The notes under the pieces were generated by a model. That model saw only the letters and a list, made by a program, of their open reading frames with translations. It was not told the DNA's origin and did not search any database. DNA of 64,000 nucleotides from positions 1,612,001 to 1,676,000 of the forward strand of contig NC_092405.1 in assembly GCF_009017415.1 (NCBI RefSeq). Direction: 5' to 3'. Made by a program: the position numbers and the translations under genes. Source of the DNA: Aspergillus flavus (lineage: Eukaryota > Ascomycota > Eurotiomycetes > Eurotiales > Aspergillaceae). Each line of letters starts with the position of its first letter. Positions within the stretch are counted from its first letter, which is position 1. Below are positions 35,420 to 46,812 of this stretch, piece after piece.

Positions 35420-36809
35420 ATGCACAGCAGAATGCTGACCGCCTTGGAGGGAGATCCGGAAGATCGGAACCCAGCTTCCGAAAGTCCGGTGCTTGACCAG
35501 TTCGGCGATAGTGAAGGTGATACTGCTGAACATGCTGAACAAACTACCACTCCCTCACGTACAGTACGATTTCTTCTTCCTGTCTCTCTGACTCATTCTC
35601 TCGCTATCCTTACTGAGTCCGTTGTTGCCCCTAACCAGCCTATCATCATCGGTGAAACTACCCCCGAGACTCCCGCTAGGCGATCTTTCGTGCCTGGCCA
35701 CCGTCGGCGTTCCACCCACGTAACTCGTCTGGACTTGGAGCGCTTTCGGAGGGACGTTTTAGGCATCGACACTCCTGGCTTTGGATTTGACGACGAAGCT
35801 TCCTCGCCTGCGGTTGACCCCTCTTTTGACCCTCAGTTGGAGAGTCTAAACCGCGACTTTGAAGCAGTCGCTCGGTCCATGAATAGTGGCAGTACCCCCG
35901 ACTCTGGTTCCTTCTCGAGCAGCGTCGACAACGCGAGTAACGCGAGTAACCAATCAAATATGACCAACGTGCCTCGTCAGTCAATGTCTCCCGCTATGTC
36001 TCACACTCCTAGTCAGGTCAATGGTGCTGGGATCGCTGGCATGAATGCGGGGATTCCTCTGAATGCTGGCCACCAAATGGATCTCCATCATCTGTACGAT
36101 ATGGTCCTGGAGCTGAGCGAGGTTTTGAAAAACAATCGTCAGATGACACAAAGTATCGTCTCCAGCGCTGAGGAGGTCATGGTATGTCTAGCGCCACCCT
36201 TAGTCGCGCACTGAGCTAACGATCATCTAGCGACGCTCTGCCTCGGAAGGCACCTCTCCAAGCTTGCAACAAGTCAACGGCGAGATCTCCGGTAGGGTTC
36301 CCACTCAACATCTGCACATGTAGCCACTGACAAAACCCACAGCTGCCCGTATCACCGAGCTAGAGCGTGCCCTGGCCAGAGAAAAGCGCCTGAACGAGGT
36401 CTTGCGAAACGAACAGGAAGAAAACACAAAGCTTATTGGGGAATACGAACAGGCAGTTGGTACAATGGTCGAACAAATCCGTAACTACTGCCAGAACAAC
36501 AACTTGCAGTATCTGGCGCAGAAACGACACTACAACAATCTCCTCCAAAACGAACGCGATGCGCATCTGCAGAGCCGCCTGGAGCGTGATCACTGGCATA
36601 ATCAAACCATGAAATGTGCGGAGATGATCCGTACTGCCTATCGTATTCGCTGCGAAGAAGAGAATGTGCCGATCCGCGTCGTGGCTGGGCTCCAGAACGA
36701 AGTCCGTGCCTACCGCAATGCTCTTGGTATGGAGCCGGAGAGACCAGAGGAGGAATACGGATGGGAGATCCTGAAGGATGTGCCCGGAGGTCCTGCCCCT
36801 GGGGAGTAG
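35420..36809 (+). CDS. Conserved coiled-coil protein of unknown function
   Basis: The model starts at ATG 35420 (MHSRMLTALEG). Exon 1 runs to 36181, then 36231..36291 and 36343..36809, with 49- and 51-bp introns, giving 429 aa. The segment 35564..35638 is in frame but very pyrimidine-rich, begins GTACGA and ends CTAACCAG, so it is probably a further 75-bp intron (protein then 404 aa). The N-terminal half is acidic and Ser/Asn-rich. The C-terminal half, from about residue 200, is strongly helical (DMVLELSEVLKNNRQM, then a long Glu/Gln/Arg coiled coil and the EYGWEILKDVPGGPAPGE tail). No enzymatic motif or membrane segment is visible. I recognise no named family; a structural or adaptor role is a guess. 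It follows Fta4 in the same direction. Confidence 0.75.
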
Positions 36810-37215
36810 CTGACTCTCTAGTCGGTTACATTCCGGTTTCTACTTAATGAGCGACGACAATTTCCTTTCCATATCCTTTTGTTCTCTTGACAGGGCGTTT
36901 TGGAGCGGCTCTTGGGCGGCGACGGAATATCCTGGTGCTGATACCCTTCATATCCTTCTTACTCGTTCCTGTATCATAGCATTTGGAGCATATGCCGGCA
37001 AGGATACGGAGTCTGGATAGATAATTTCTTGGGGTGTCCGGATTTGCTGGTCATTGTCTGGAAATCTTTGGAAATATCTAGCTACGAATCTTTTGCGCCC
37101 GGCGCTGTCTTAATTAATCTCGCCACTAGCAGCGGTAGACCTTGTCCCGCCGATGAGATAAATAACTCTTTCTCATGCATCAATTTCGTGTTGTAATCGT
37201 AAAGTATTTATTCGC
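36810..37215. other. Intergenic, convergent 3' flanks
   Basis: About 400 bp between two convergent genes. T-rich stretches; no other feature seen. Confidence 0.4.
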
Positions 37216-37635
37216 TTAATCCGTATAGAAAACCTCCTCCAAAGGCTTCCACCAAGAAGGTCCCTCCGCACTCCCCACAGCCCCAGGAGTCGGACTCTCC
37301 TGCATCCCATCCGTCATCGCCCACCACTCCCTCACCTTAGGATTCGCCTTCATCTTCTCCATATCACCCTCGAAATCATCCCCGACATACTTAAACGTTG
37401 CAAACAAAGTCCGATCATTATCAAAGAAAATAGAATCTAAACAATCCTCATTAGCTACACCACAATCACCATTTCCAAGAGACTCAGTCAAGGGCCACTG
37501 CTACATACAATCCCGGATATTACACTCCTTAATCTGCTGGAGTACCTCGGGCCACACATTCGCGTGACATTCTTTGTAGGCTGCCAGGGCGGACGGCTTC
37601 AGGTGGACTATTTGGGCGATTCGGCGGACGGGCAT
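37216..37635 (-). CDS. L-rhamnose mutarotase-like protein (RhaM/DUF718)
   Basis: Two exons (37509..37635, 37216..37436) with a 72-bp intron give 115 aa. RhaM converts the alpha and beta anomers of L-rhamnose. The protein begins MPVRRIAQIVHLKPSALAAY and has the conserved KECHANVWPEV, whose His matches the catalytic His of E. coli RhaM. DYSIFFDNDRTLFATFKYVGDDF, WWAMTDGM and WWKPLEEVFY follow, in the family order. No other rhamnose gene is nearby, and the gene sits alone between a coiled-coil protein and the nitrate transporter. Length is normal for fungal members. Confidence 0.9.
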
Positions 37636-38197
37636 TTTGCTATATTTCTTCAAAAAGTGTTTCTGGTGTTGGTGTAATGTGGATGTTGTAACTCGGGTTA
37701 TATATGGTCGGGGTGTGTGGTCTGGTTTGTAGAGTTTAGTTATGGTTGGTGGTGTGGGTGGTGAAGAAAGGTGGATGATATACCTGGGTATGGTTTGCGG
37801 GTGAACTTGTAGTGTGTTTAACTTATGGTAATTGGATTCAAGTGAAGAAGGGAGAAGCTGATATTATAAACCTGGGAAAAGAGGACCCTCGGTTTATTGA
37901 TACAATATACATGTCTTTGATTGATGCATTGGGAATCCACTTTCGGGGGGTTTTAGCCCGAGATAGAACTATACTAATATTCCCCATGCTAGTATACTAC
38001 ACTACGCTCCACTACATTATATACTGGTGGAACTAGAGAATTGTATTATAACTATACATATGTCATAATTCAATAAGGCTGAATTCAGATATTTATATTA
38101 AAATTGTACAACGCCATTGGATACTCCCGATAACTCCCGAAAATTTACAACCATATAATCCTCATAACTCATCTAGAAAAAAACCCGAAAAATAAAA
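37636..38197. other. Intergenic
   Basis: About 560 bp between the start of the mutarotase gene and the crnA stop, both on the minus strand. AT-rich; nothing recognised. Confidence 0.4.
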
Positions 38198-39938
38198 TTA
38201 TACCATCTGAGGTCTTGGTACCGGCCGAATCCAAGAAACAGCTAGATTGGCCGCGATGGCAATGATCCCGATAATCCAGAGTGAGCGTGCGTAGTGCGAG
38301 CCGTTGTACCGGAATATGATGGCGAAGATGATACCTCCTAGGTTGCCCATTCCGCCTACAGCGCCGGAGACGATGCCTTTTTTTTTTTATTGTTAGTTTT
38401 TGTTTTGTTTGGTGGGGGAGGGGGAAGCATACCATTAGCGAAGGGGTGGACGTGTGGTACCACGGCGAAGTTGGCTCCGTTACACGCCTCTAGGAAGAAC
38501 GCGAGGCCAGCTGTGAGCCCGAACATGGTGGCTTCGCTTTTGGGATTAGAGAATCCGAGCGCGAGCTGGAAGGCGCCCATTCCTACGCCCAGGAAGGAGA
38601 GGAGGATCTTCTTGGACCAGACGGATTGTGTGTGCCGGTAGAGGAGGTCTGCGATGAATCCCCCAGCCGGGCGGCAGATGACGTTGAGAAGACCGAACAT
38701 GGCGGCCCACTGGCCTGTCTTGGTTTGGCCCATGTAGGGGAAGTTTTCTGCGTAGAAGTCGCCGAGGATGGAGTTGATGGCGAGCTCGGCGCCGAAGGAG
38801 CAGGCGTAGGGGATTGCGACGGCGGCGGTGGAGAGGCTGAGGAGGACGTTCATGGCTTCTTTGAAGGTTGGGGCTACGACGGTGTCGGTGCGGAGGGATT
38901 CGAGCTGGCCCGGCATTGGGGCTATGGACTCAGGTGGGGAGGGGTTGCCTTTCTTTTCGAGGTCGGCCACAATGTTGGTTGTGGAGGGTGGGCTGGATGG
39001 ATGGCTGGAAGAGATGCCGGAGTTAATGTTGACGATGTTCCCCTCAAATCTGCTGGTCTCTTCGGCCCAGAGATGGCGTTCGGACCATTTTCCTGTTGGG
39101 GTGTCTTCGCAGGTGAAGAACATTGCGACGGCTATGACGACGATGATGATAAATGGCACGATGTAGGCTACTCGCCAGGCCTTGTGGGCTGGGAGGCCTT
39201 GGTTGTGGACGAGTGAGTCGAAGATGGCGGGCATGACGAAGCTGGCGAGCAAGAAAGCTTGTTAGTTGGTTGTTGGTGAGCTTCTTATGCGAGAAAAGTA
39301 CATACTATGTGATGCCGCCGCCGGCATTTCCCCATCCTGCAGCCAGGGAGTTGGCGGTTCCAACAATCTTCTTGTCAAAGAACCCAGTACACCAGACTTG
39401 GCAAGGGACAAATGTGCCTCCTAGGATGCCGACAAAGAAGCGTAAGGCAATCAGTCCTTGGGCATTAGTAACAAGCCCGGCCATCGCAGTTGGAATAGAA
39501 CCACACAGCAGGAGGCCAATGAATACTAGACGAGGACCGAACCGGTCGCAGAGCGGCCCTGCGACGAATCGAACAAGTAATCTGGACATGTTAGCTAGAG
39601 TGCTGAATCTATTCATTGGGATATCTTACGTCGCTAGAAGAGCAACAATGTTTGAGTTGGCGACTTCGGGCTGCGTCATCTTCAAGTCTTTTCGGATCGT
39701 AACAGTCAACTACAGATCGTTAGAGTCCTATCTCACTCACTGCTCGGAATCGAAGATAGAGAGAACTTACCAGAGGCGGAAATGCATACCACGATAGGAA
39801 TGCAACCATAAATCCAAGCCATGAGAAGAAGTAGACCCGTCCATATTTGTCGAATGGGTTGAGTATCGGGATGGACCTGGCCTTTCGGTTACTTGGGTTG
39901 ACCTCCGGAGAGAGGAAGAGTAGTTTAACGGAGTCCAT
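38198..39938 (-). CDS. crnA: High-affinity nitrate transporter (NNP family)
   Basis: Five exons (39771..39938, 39630..39709, 39306..39581, 38433..39241, 38198..38376) join in phase to 503 aa. The protein is an MFS nitrate/nitrite porter. The first helix is preceded by [30 protein letters not shown]; nitrate-signature-like Gly-rich segments occur at [10 protein letters not shown] and in the last third (GNLGGIIFA). [14 protein letters not shown] is the TM2-TM3 MFS loop. A roughly 90-residue hydrophilic loop (about 225-315) separates the two six-helix halves, a hallmark of fungal CrnA/NrtA proteins. It brings nitrate through the plasma membrane for NiaD. The last intron ends in an unusual A11-G acceptor. 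The gene heads a region with two NirA-type elements 630-890 bp upstream. Confidence 0.95.
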
Positions 39939-40563
39939 CTCCGAGCTGGCAGCCCCAGTAGAATGTAGCTAAAGGATAACAGATAGAATGATTGTACAGA
40001 ATATCAATAACTATAAGTGTAGGGTATCAATGTCACCACCAGGGTTTGTTAAGAAGTGGAGCTGTGATTTAGATAGCTCTAGACAGGGAATTAGATCTCA
40101 TATATAGACTCTTTGACAGATATTGGCGAGTGTAAACAAATGCAGGCATATCATATAAGATTTGATTTCGGTAAATCTTGGATGCCCAGGAATGTTTAAC
40201 TTTCTGAAGGCATAGGCTCTATGGCATGGCATGCCACTGACGCATCGAAACACTAGATTAGATATTATGGTAATATGACATCGCTTGGCTATTAATCGTA
40301 AGGTTGATAGATAGGATATCATGGAGTCACAAAAGCAAGTATATCTCGGAGCTTTGATTGGACGATCCTCAAGGCTCTGTCCAGACTTTCGATGTGGACA
40401 AAGCAAAGGGTCGATTGGGACTGGGCTTTCCAGCCTAACGGGTGTGGCTAATAGAGAAACCATGTTTGGTCAGCGAAGATAAGGCCACCCGGGGGATATC
40501 TGCCGGCGCTGAGCCCTCGACTAACAGTGTCAGACCGATAAGACCCTCTCTGTCTTGCAATAA

Positions 40564-40571
40564 CTCCGCGG
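40564..40571 (+). promoter_or_regulatory. NirA-type element upstream of crnA
   Basis: The sequence CTCCGCGG matches the published A. nidulans NirA consensus CTCCGHGG. It lies about 630 bp upstream of the crnA start. NirA is the pathway-specific nitrate activator. Function here is inferred from the match and the position. Confidence 0.55.
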
Positions 40572-40826
40572 CCTTCAGGTCTGGTTGCCCTGTATGACCC
40601 TCGGACGCAGACCGTGGGACCCAGGAGGCGAAGGAGCGTGGTCCAAGATCGACACCAGCCAAGATTCTCTTTCAATTGATAAACCAAGCGTTTCTCATTG
40701 GATACTGATGGACGCTGAGACCCAGGATGAGCGCCACATGAAGTTTGGGCTAACATTCATGTCCCTAATCTTCCCGGATCAAGGCAACGAAGAGCACGAG
40801 AATAGCGAGACATATTCGATCGAGGT

Positions 40827-40834
40827 CCGCGGAG
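40827..40834 (-). promoter_or_regulatory. Second NirA-type element between crnA and niiA
   Basis: CCGCGGAG on the + strand is CTCCGCGG on the minus strand, a match to CTCCGHGG. It lies about 890 bp upstream of the crnA start and 540 bp downstream of the niiA stop. Confidence 0.5.
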
Positions 40835-41377
40835 ATATCAAGGGAAGAGCCCACTTCTTATAGCACCCGATGGGGCTGTAAAGGATCGTCTATGGGTCCC
40901 GGATACTATCATGAGTATAGATAATGAGAGATTTGGGTCGGGTCGGATCCACTGCTATCTCACCTCTGAGAGATAAGCGTCAAGAATGAAATCCGTCAAA
41001 TAGGATTGGACAATGAGCCGGCCAGAAAGTTTGTCGGTAACGTGACGTTGCCTGCCCTAAGATACTAATGGGTCCTCTGATGCCTTCTTGGCTATACCTC
41101 CAGAGGTATCGTCTACAGACTAGTAGGTAATCTTTAATAGCGGGATAATTCAGATGAACAGTTGTGGCGATGGTCGTACATTCTTGGTTAGAGTCGGAAC
41201 TAGTAAGACTGTCTTATTAAGAATTGGAAGAGGTAATTGGCAGCTCATAGTTCATGAATTAGCTACTAGCTAGTTGAATCTATATACAGTAGAATGAAGA
41301 AGAACAGATAAAGGCCCGCCCGGCAAGATCCACAACACCAAATATCAAGGCTCGTAACGCGTATCACATAGGTTCCA

Positions 41378-44300
41378 TTACCAGTCAATCGTCTTAGATT
41401 GTTTGGTCGGGCTGGGTCTATCACCCACCTTCTTGCCTCTCGTCCCCTTATACTTCTTATCACACTTCTGGAATGGATCTGGTGCTTCTCCTTTCTTTAC
41501 CTTCCATTTTTCTGTCCCCAGCACAGAGTCCAGCTCCTCAACGGGAGGTAACTTCAAGTAGATCCAGCCATCGTCCCGTTCCTCAACCGGGAAAGTTGCG
41601 ATATTCATAGCCTCATCGTTTGAACAACGGCCGGCTTGCTCGCCATTGAGCTCGAAATTACGCTTGTGATATGGACAGGATACCCAGTATTTGCCGGCGT
41701 CATCGTCGCCAATCAGGCCATCGGACAGGACAAAGGCACGCTTGTGAGGACACATCTGTTGCGTTGCGTAGTACTTGCCCTTGACCTTGAAGATTGCCAG
41801 CTGAGTATCGCCCCGCTTGACATTGGCGGAAGAGATCGCAGGAGGTCCATCGGAGAAGTGATCAGCTTTGATGATCGGCTGCCATGAGAGAGCCGACCAC
41901 TGATGTCCCTTGAAGTCCTCCTTTGCGCCCTCGCTCGGCCAGTAGGTGGGCCGCTCTTGATCACGTTCTTTGACAAGTTCCACCGTGTCAACCGTTTCAT
42001 CGGTGTTGGCAAACTGCTGGAAGTATTTGCGGCGCTTCGGGTTGCGGATAGTCTCGGTCCACTCGCAGAAATAGCTGTCTACCAACTCCTGCATTTGCTG
42101 CTCCATCTCAGCGCAGATTCCCAGTTTGTCGTCGATGACGACTTCCCGGAGGTAATTGATCCCCCCAGGGAGATTCTCGATCCACCGAGCAGTTCGCTGC
42201 AGCTTATCTGCTGTTCGAATGTAGAAGATGAGATAGCGATCAATGATTGGAATGACCATATCTGGTGGCACATCCTTGGCGAGTAGTTCTGAATGTCTAG
42301 GCTTCGCGCCGCCATTCCCGCCTACGAAGATATTGAACCCTTTTTCTGTAGAGATCAAACCAAAGCTGAAGTGCGTTAGTTTCGGAACCTAAAATTCGAG
42401 AGAAGCAAGCATACTCTTTGTTTTGTGCTTCAGCACATTCTCTCACGCAACCGGACACGGCGCCCTTGAGCTTGTGAGGAGATCGAACACTTTTGTAGCG
42501 TTCCTCGAGTCTAATAGCCATTCCGACACTGTCTCCGATACCGAAACGACACCAGGTAGTCCCAACGCAGCTCTAGAAGTACCAATTAGTTCCATGTAGA
42601 AGACATGGCAACAGATAGTGTTCACGTACCTTGATTGTCCGGAGAGATTTGGCATAAGCGTGACCACTTTCCATGCCGGCATTGACTAATTCTGTCCAGA
42701 TATCAAGCAGATCCTGTTTCTTGGCTCCAAACATGTCGATACGCTGGCCACCTGTGATCTTGCAGTAAAGGTTATATTTCTTGGCCACCTGTCCGATAGC
42801 AATAAGCTTGTCTGCAGTGATTTCACCACCGGGAACTCGAGGGACCACAGAGAAAGTTCCATTGCGTTGGATGTTAGCGAGGAATCTGTCATTCGTTTCT
42901 TGCAACTCATGGTATTCGTGGTCCATGATGTGCCCATTGAAGAGACTCGAAAGGATTGACGCTATGGCAGGCTTGCATAGCTCGCACCCAAGAGAATCGG
43001 GGTTTCTTCCGACTGCCTTCATGATGTCTTCGAATGTTTTCAGTTGTTTGATTGCGACGATATTGTAGAGGTCAGCGCGTGAATGTGGAATATGCACGCA
43101 TACTGTATAAAGTTTAGAGAGAAACCACAACCAAGGGACAAGGATACCTACAGTTATTCGAAACCTCCTGACCCATATCAAGCATGGTCTTATTGAAAAT
43201 TGATTGCACTAACGGCATACAGCCTCCACAGCCAGTGCCTGCCTTTGTGCATGACTTTACCTCTCCAATTGACTTGCATGTGCCACTCTTGACACTTTCG
43301 ACGATGTCACCTTTGGTAACGTTGTGACACGAGCAAACTTGGGTATCGTCGGCTCTGTACGAATGATAGTTAGCAGACCCGTTATACACGGACATCTGAG
43401 AGAAAGCTCACAGGTCGTCACCGTTTTCTTCCCCACCATTTTGAGCTCCCAGAATGAACTGGCTCGGAGGAACTTCGAGCTCTTTTTGGCTCTTCACCAT
43501 TTGGTTCAGTTTGATATAGTCCTTTGTATCACCGATCATCATTCCTCCAAGTAGGTATTTGCCGTCCATAGTGAATAGATACTTCTTATAGACACCACCA
43601 AAAGGATCCTTGTACGTGAGAGCCTTCACTGGTGACTCCTTTTCCGTCGTGTCTTTCACCCGCGGAATGGTTGCGACTGATGGTCGACGGCCTGGCAAGA
43701 ACTTGGGGCCATCGCGATCCGCAAAAAAGTCACCAAAACTGGCGACATCCACTCCCAAGAGCTTCAGCTTAGTGCTTAAATCCGGTCTTCTGAAGCTCTT
43801 TGGTTCCTTATCGGGATTGGTCAAATTGAACGCTAGCACATCTGCCATTTCAATGCCAGGTGCAATAATACCAAACGTCTGGTTTTCCCAGCTTGCACAC
43901 TCTCCGATAGCGTAAATCTCGGGAATCGAAGTTTGCAGACTATAAGATCAGATTAGATGATAGAAGACTTAACATAACGATGATTGTTACCTTTCATTGA
44001 TAACAAACCCACCCCGTGAAGCGCACTGAATACCAGCAGTCGTCCCCAACTCGTCTCTAGGTCGTACTCCGATCTATACGTAATGTTAGCAAACTGAAAG
44101 TACGTGAGATGAGATTAGACGGCGTACAGCAAAACAGACGCAGCAGCAATCTATTTCTTCCCCATCCTCAAAGACGATACCCGTGACATTGTTGTTGTCA
44201 TCCGTCTTAATTTTCGCTACTCGCTTCTGGTGCATCACATCCAAGCCCAGTTCTCTGATTTTCCGCGTCACTAGGGTACCGGCATCGCCGTCTAGTTGTC

Positions 44301-45138
44301 TTGCTAGTACCCACTTGTTGCGGTCAATGAGCTTGACCTTGCCGAAATCTTCTAGATCCGTCATTGCTTTGGCAGCTTCGAGTCCCAGCAGGCCACCTCC
44401 GACAGTAGTTGCCGTCTCGCCCTTGTGATTAGAGGCAAATTCGATAAGGCGCTCGAGGTCCGATATCGTTCTGTAGACAAAAACCCCGTTGGCGTCATAG
44501 CCGGGAGTGTGAGTGGGAAGCACCGCATCAGAGCCGGTAGCGAGAACAAGAAGATCGTAGGCGATTATGTCACCCGTTGAGGTTTTTACCGTCTTGCGGT
44601 CAGGAAATATATCGGTTACTCTGGTGTTCAGATGATAGTCGAACGATCGATCTTTGAACGATCCGTACTAATGGATTAATCCATTGACGTCAGCACGAAT
44701 GCTGCACTAAGTTCGCAGGGAAAGCTGTGATATACTCACCCATTCTTTCGGGTTGAGGTAGAGGTCCTCGATATTGCGATGTTCGAAAAACGAGGAAAGG
44801 CCGACTCGGTTGTAAGCAACGTGAGGTTCTTCGCCGATCACAACGATATCGTACTTTCTCCTCTCTGAATCTTGCTTGACCAGTTTCTCACTAAACGGAG
44901 AAGGGGGGTATCGTCAGTACCCGAACTGTATTATTGACCATCGCCTCGTCCCCCTTCGGTGCACCTACAGGAAGGAAATAGCCACCATTCCCAGTCCCAC
45001 CACCACTATCTGTTGGCGTCTGTTAGGGTCATCCAAGTGACTCTCTGTGTCAATGCCAAAGCTCTGAGAATGCGACACCCCGCTAAGGACGCCATTGTTG
45101 ACTGCGCCCCCATTCCTGGGCGCTTCTAGGAGAGGCAT
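41378..45138 (-). CDS. niiA: Assimilatory nitrite reductase [NAD(P)H]
   Basis: Nine exons (44969..45138, 44740..44890, 44128..44667, 43991..44073, 43412..43939, 43152..43354, 42630..43102, 42415..42572, 41378..42365) join in phase to 1097 aa. The enzyme reduces nitrite to ammonium with six electrons. An N-terminal FAD/NAD(P)H module comes first ([12 protein letters not shown], then the second Rossmann fold around [13 protein letters not shown]). Two BFD-like [2Fe-2S] segments follow ([15 protein letters not shown]...GCGGC; then ...[10 protein letters not shown]). The siroheme/[4Fe-4S] core has four cysteines at 718, 724, 758 and 762 in C-x5-C and C-x3-C. A C-terminal Rieske domain (CPH...CPYH, about 974-1003), homologous to bacterial NirD, ends the protein. 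It is divergent from niaD with a shared promoter. Confidence 0.97.
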
Positions 45139-45292
45139 TGTGTCCGGGATGGATAGCACTGTGGAAGAGATTCAACGCCCAACGCACGGTGTTGGCGGAC
45201 GTTTTTATTTATCAAGGAGTATGTCCCCCATGATCTATCATCCGATATGGCAAGACCCTACTGGTGCCAAGATCCAGGATCGGGCCTCTCAT

Positions 45293-45300
45293 CTCCGTGG
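45293..45300 (+). promoter_or_regulatory. NirA-type element, niiA-proximal
   Basis: CTCCGTGG, an exact match to CTCCGHGG, 155 bp from the niiA start. Confidence 0.6.
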
Positions 45301-45426
45301 ACACCATGAGGTCGTGGCGAGATGTTTGACTATCGAATCACCTCATGGTTGATGGTCATCGAAGCGGTTTCGCAGCAGATGCAGCGACACACCCAATGGT
45401 AATCTCCATGATCGGATGTGGACGGG

Positions 45427-45587
45427 TTATCGGCAATCGTGACAGGGATTGATAAGGACGATAGCACCTCACCATAAGATTGGGTCAGGGATTCCTCCGC
45501 GGAGATGGTGCAAAGTTAAGGAACAACTGGAAAAGGTTAGTCAGGATCGACGGGATAGCCTCCTTATCGATCGTTCCCGGCTTATCG
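45427..45587. promoter_or_regulatory. AreA/GATA cluster
   Basis: Five HGATAR-type cores in 160 bp: TTATCG at 45427, TGATAA at 45450, CGATAG at 45459, TTATCG at 45564 and TTATCG at 45582. They bracket the palindromic NirA element. This fits the nitrogen-repression control known for niiA-niaD. Confidence 0.6.
45495..45504. promoter_or_regulatory. Palindromic double NirA element
   Basis: CTCCGCGGAG contains CTCCGCGG on the + strand and, offset by two bases, the same octamer on the minus strand, so the ten bases satisfy the consensus in both directions. It sits inside the GATA cluster. Confidence 0.65.
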
Positions 45588-46517
45588 GACGGACGTCACT
45601 GGTGGTCGGACGAAAAGCTTAACAGGCCCCAAATTCAATTAATTGCACCTGTTATTATTAGTCTTACTACAAGTTTGCATATCGGCATCTCAATAAAAAC
45701 CCGCATACTACGAAAGGGTCTATTACATCACGAGCTCTCCGGGGTATGGTGTGGGTACCATCCCTGTTCCTCTTAAGAATAGATGAAAGGGAAGGTCATC
45801 TCATTCCACCCATGAGACCTACAATTAAGCACTGGATTGGTATGTGAACGCCAGTCTGGTAAATCGCGCCCCCTTGTTGCCTCAGGTTTCACCACAGGTC
45901 ATAAATATTGTACGTAAGACAAATCCTAAGTTAGATGCCGATATATCCGGCACTCTTCAAGCATCATAGCAATGGCGTTTTAAATCATGCAGTTAGGTTG
46001 GTGTTCTTCTCATGTGGTAAATCCTCAAGGGTGTAACTACAAGTATACGGTAGACTTCAAGATTGGCAAAAAAAGCCAGATCGAGCGATTTTTGCCTGGA
46101 TTTAAAGGATCCTGGACTGCCAATTAAACGTGAGCAATATCCCTCTAACCAACTTACCGAGAATTCCTTTGAAGGGTACGTACAGAGTAGTAGCTCCGCT
46201 CTAACAGCCGTGAGCTCCCATCTGGCCCATTCTCCACGCGAACCAGGCTCATTCGGACGATAAGCAACAACACTTCTAATTGGAAGTTGCACATGGCTTC
46301 ACGGCATTGTCTCCATCATTCTTCAAAGAACCAATTAATATGACGAAAAAGAAATCCTGCAAGGTTGAGCGGACAAATGGCTGAAGCCTCGAGAGTGTTG
46401 TGTGGGTCAACGCGATTTATTTGCCTCAACGCTTGGTTAAGCGGTGGGACGCCGTCCAGCCTGAAGGCTTGCCCTAATTTCGAGCGTCCCACCTCCCAGA
46501 ATGAGCTGATTTTGGGA

Positions 46518-46577
46518 CTCCGCGGAAATCGCTGGTGGGTTCCTAGGAGCATTGCTTATTGTGACCTTTCTCCGAGG
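46518..46577 (+). promoter_or_regulatory. Pair of NirA-type elements near niaD
   Basis: CTCCGCGG at 46518..46525 and CTCCGAGG at 46570..46577, both exact matches to CTCCGHGG, in the same orientation 52 bp apart, about 240-300 bp upstream of the niaD ATG. Confidence 0.6.
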
Positions 46578-46812
46578 CGTTATATGGTAACAAGGAGTTA
46601 CTGCCGTGACCTAATAGAATGTCCACTGCCCGCGCATGGGTAACACGTACTGCGTGCCATCATACGATAGGCAAGAGTATTTTAGTGTGGTGGATTGCCT
46701 CCTTATTTGGAGTCAATGCACTGGCTGACCATTCGACTTATTCATACTCAGCATCCTTGTTCATGCTCCCTCCCTCGTAGTTTTACTTTCATTGGCCTTC
46801 CCTGCCGGTAAC

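Larger units (their letters stand above)
39939..41377. promoter_or_regulatory. crnA upstream region / niiA 3' flank
   Basis: About 1.44 kb. It contains two matches to the NirA consensus CTCCGHGG (40564..40571 on the + strand, 40827..40834 on the minus strand) and scattered GATA cores. The short + strand frame at 40585-40863 overlaps one of these and lacks an ATG, so it is not called. Confidence 0.6.
45139..46812. promoter_or_regulatory. Bidirectional niiA-niaD promoter
   Basis: A 1674-bp region between the divergent start codons. Four places match the NirA consensus CTCCGHGG: 45293..45300 (CTCCGTGG), 45495..45504 (two-strand palindrome), 46518..46525 (CTCCGCGG) and 46570..46577 (CTCCGAGG). 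A cluster of GATA cores for AreA lies at about 45427-45587. The organisation matches what is known for A. nidulans, where NirA and AreA act together here and glutamine/ammonium represses. Confidence 0.8.

Noticed and set aside
38626..39216. 196-codon + strand frame within crnA
   Set aside because: Gly/Asp/Glu-rich antisense shadow of the crnA hydrophilic loop and helices.
40585..40863. 93-codon + strand frame between crnA and niiA
   Set aside because: It has no ATG near its beginning and no family resemblance, and it overlaps a NirA-type element.
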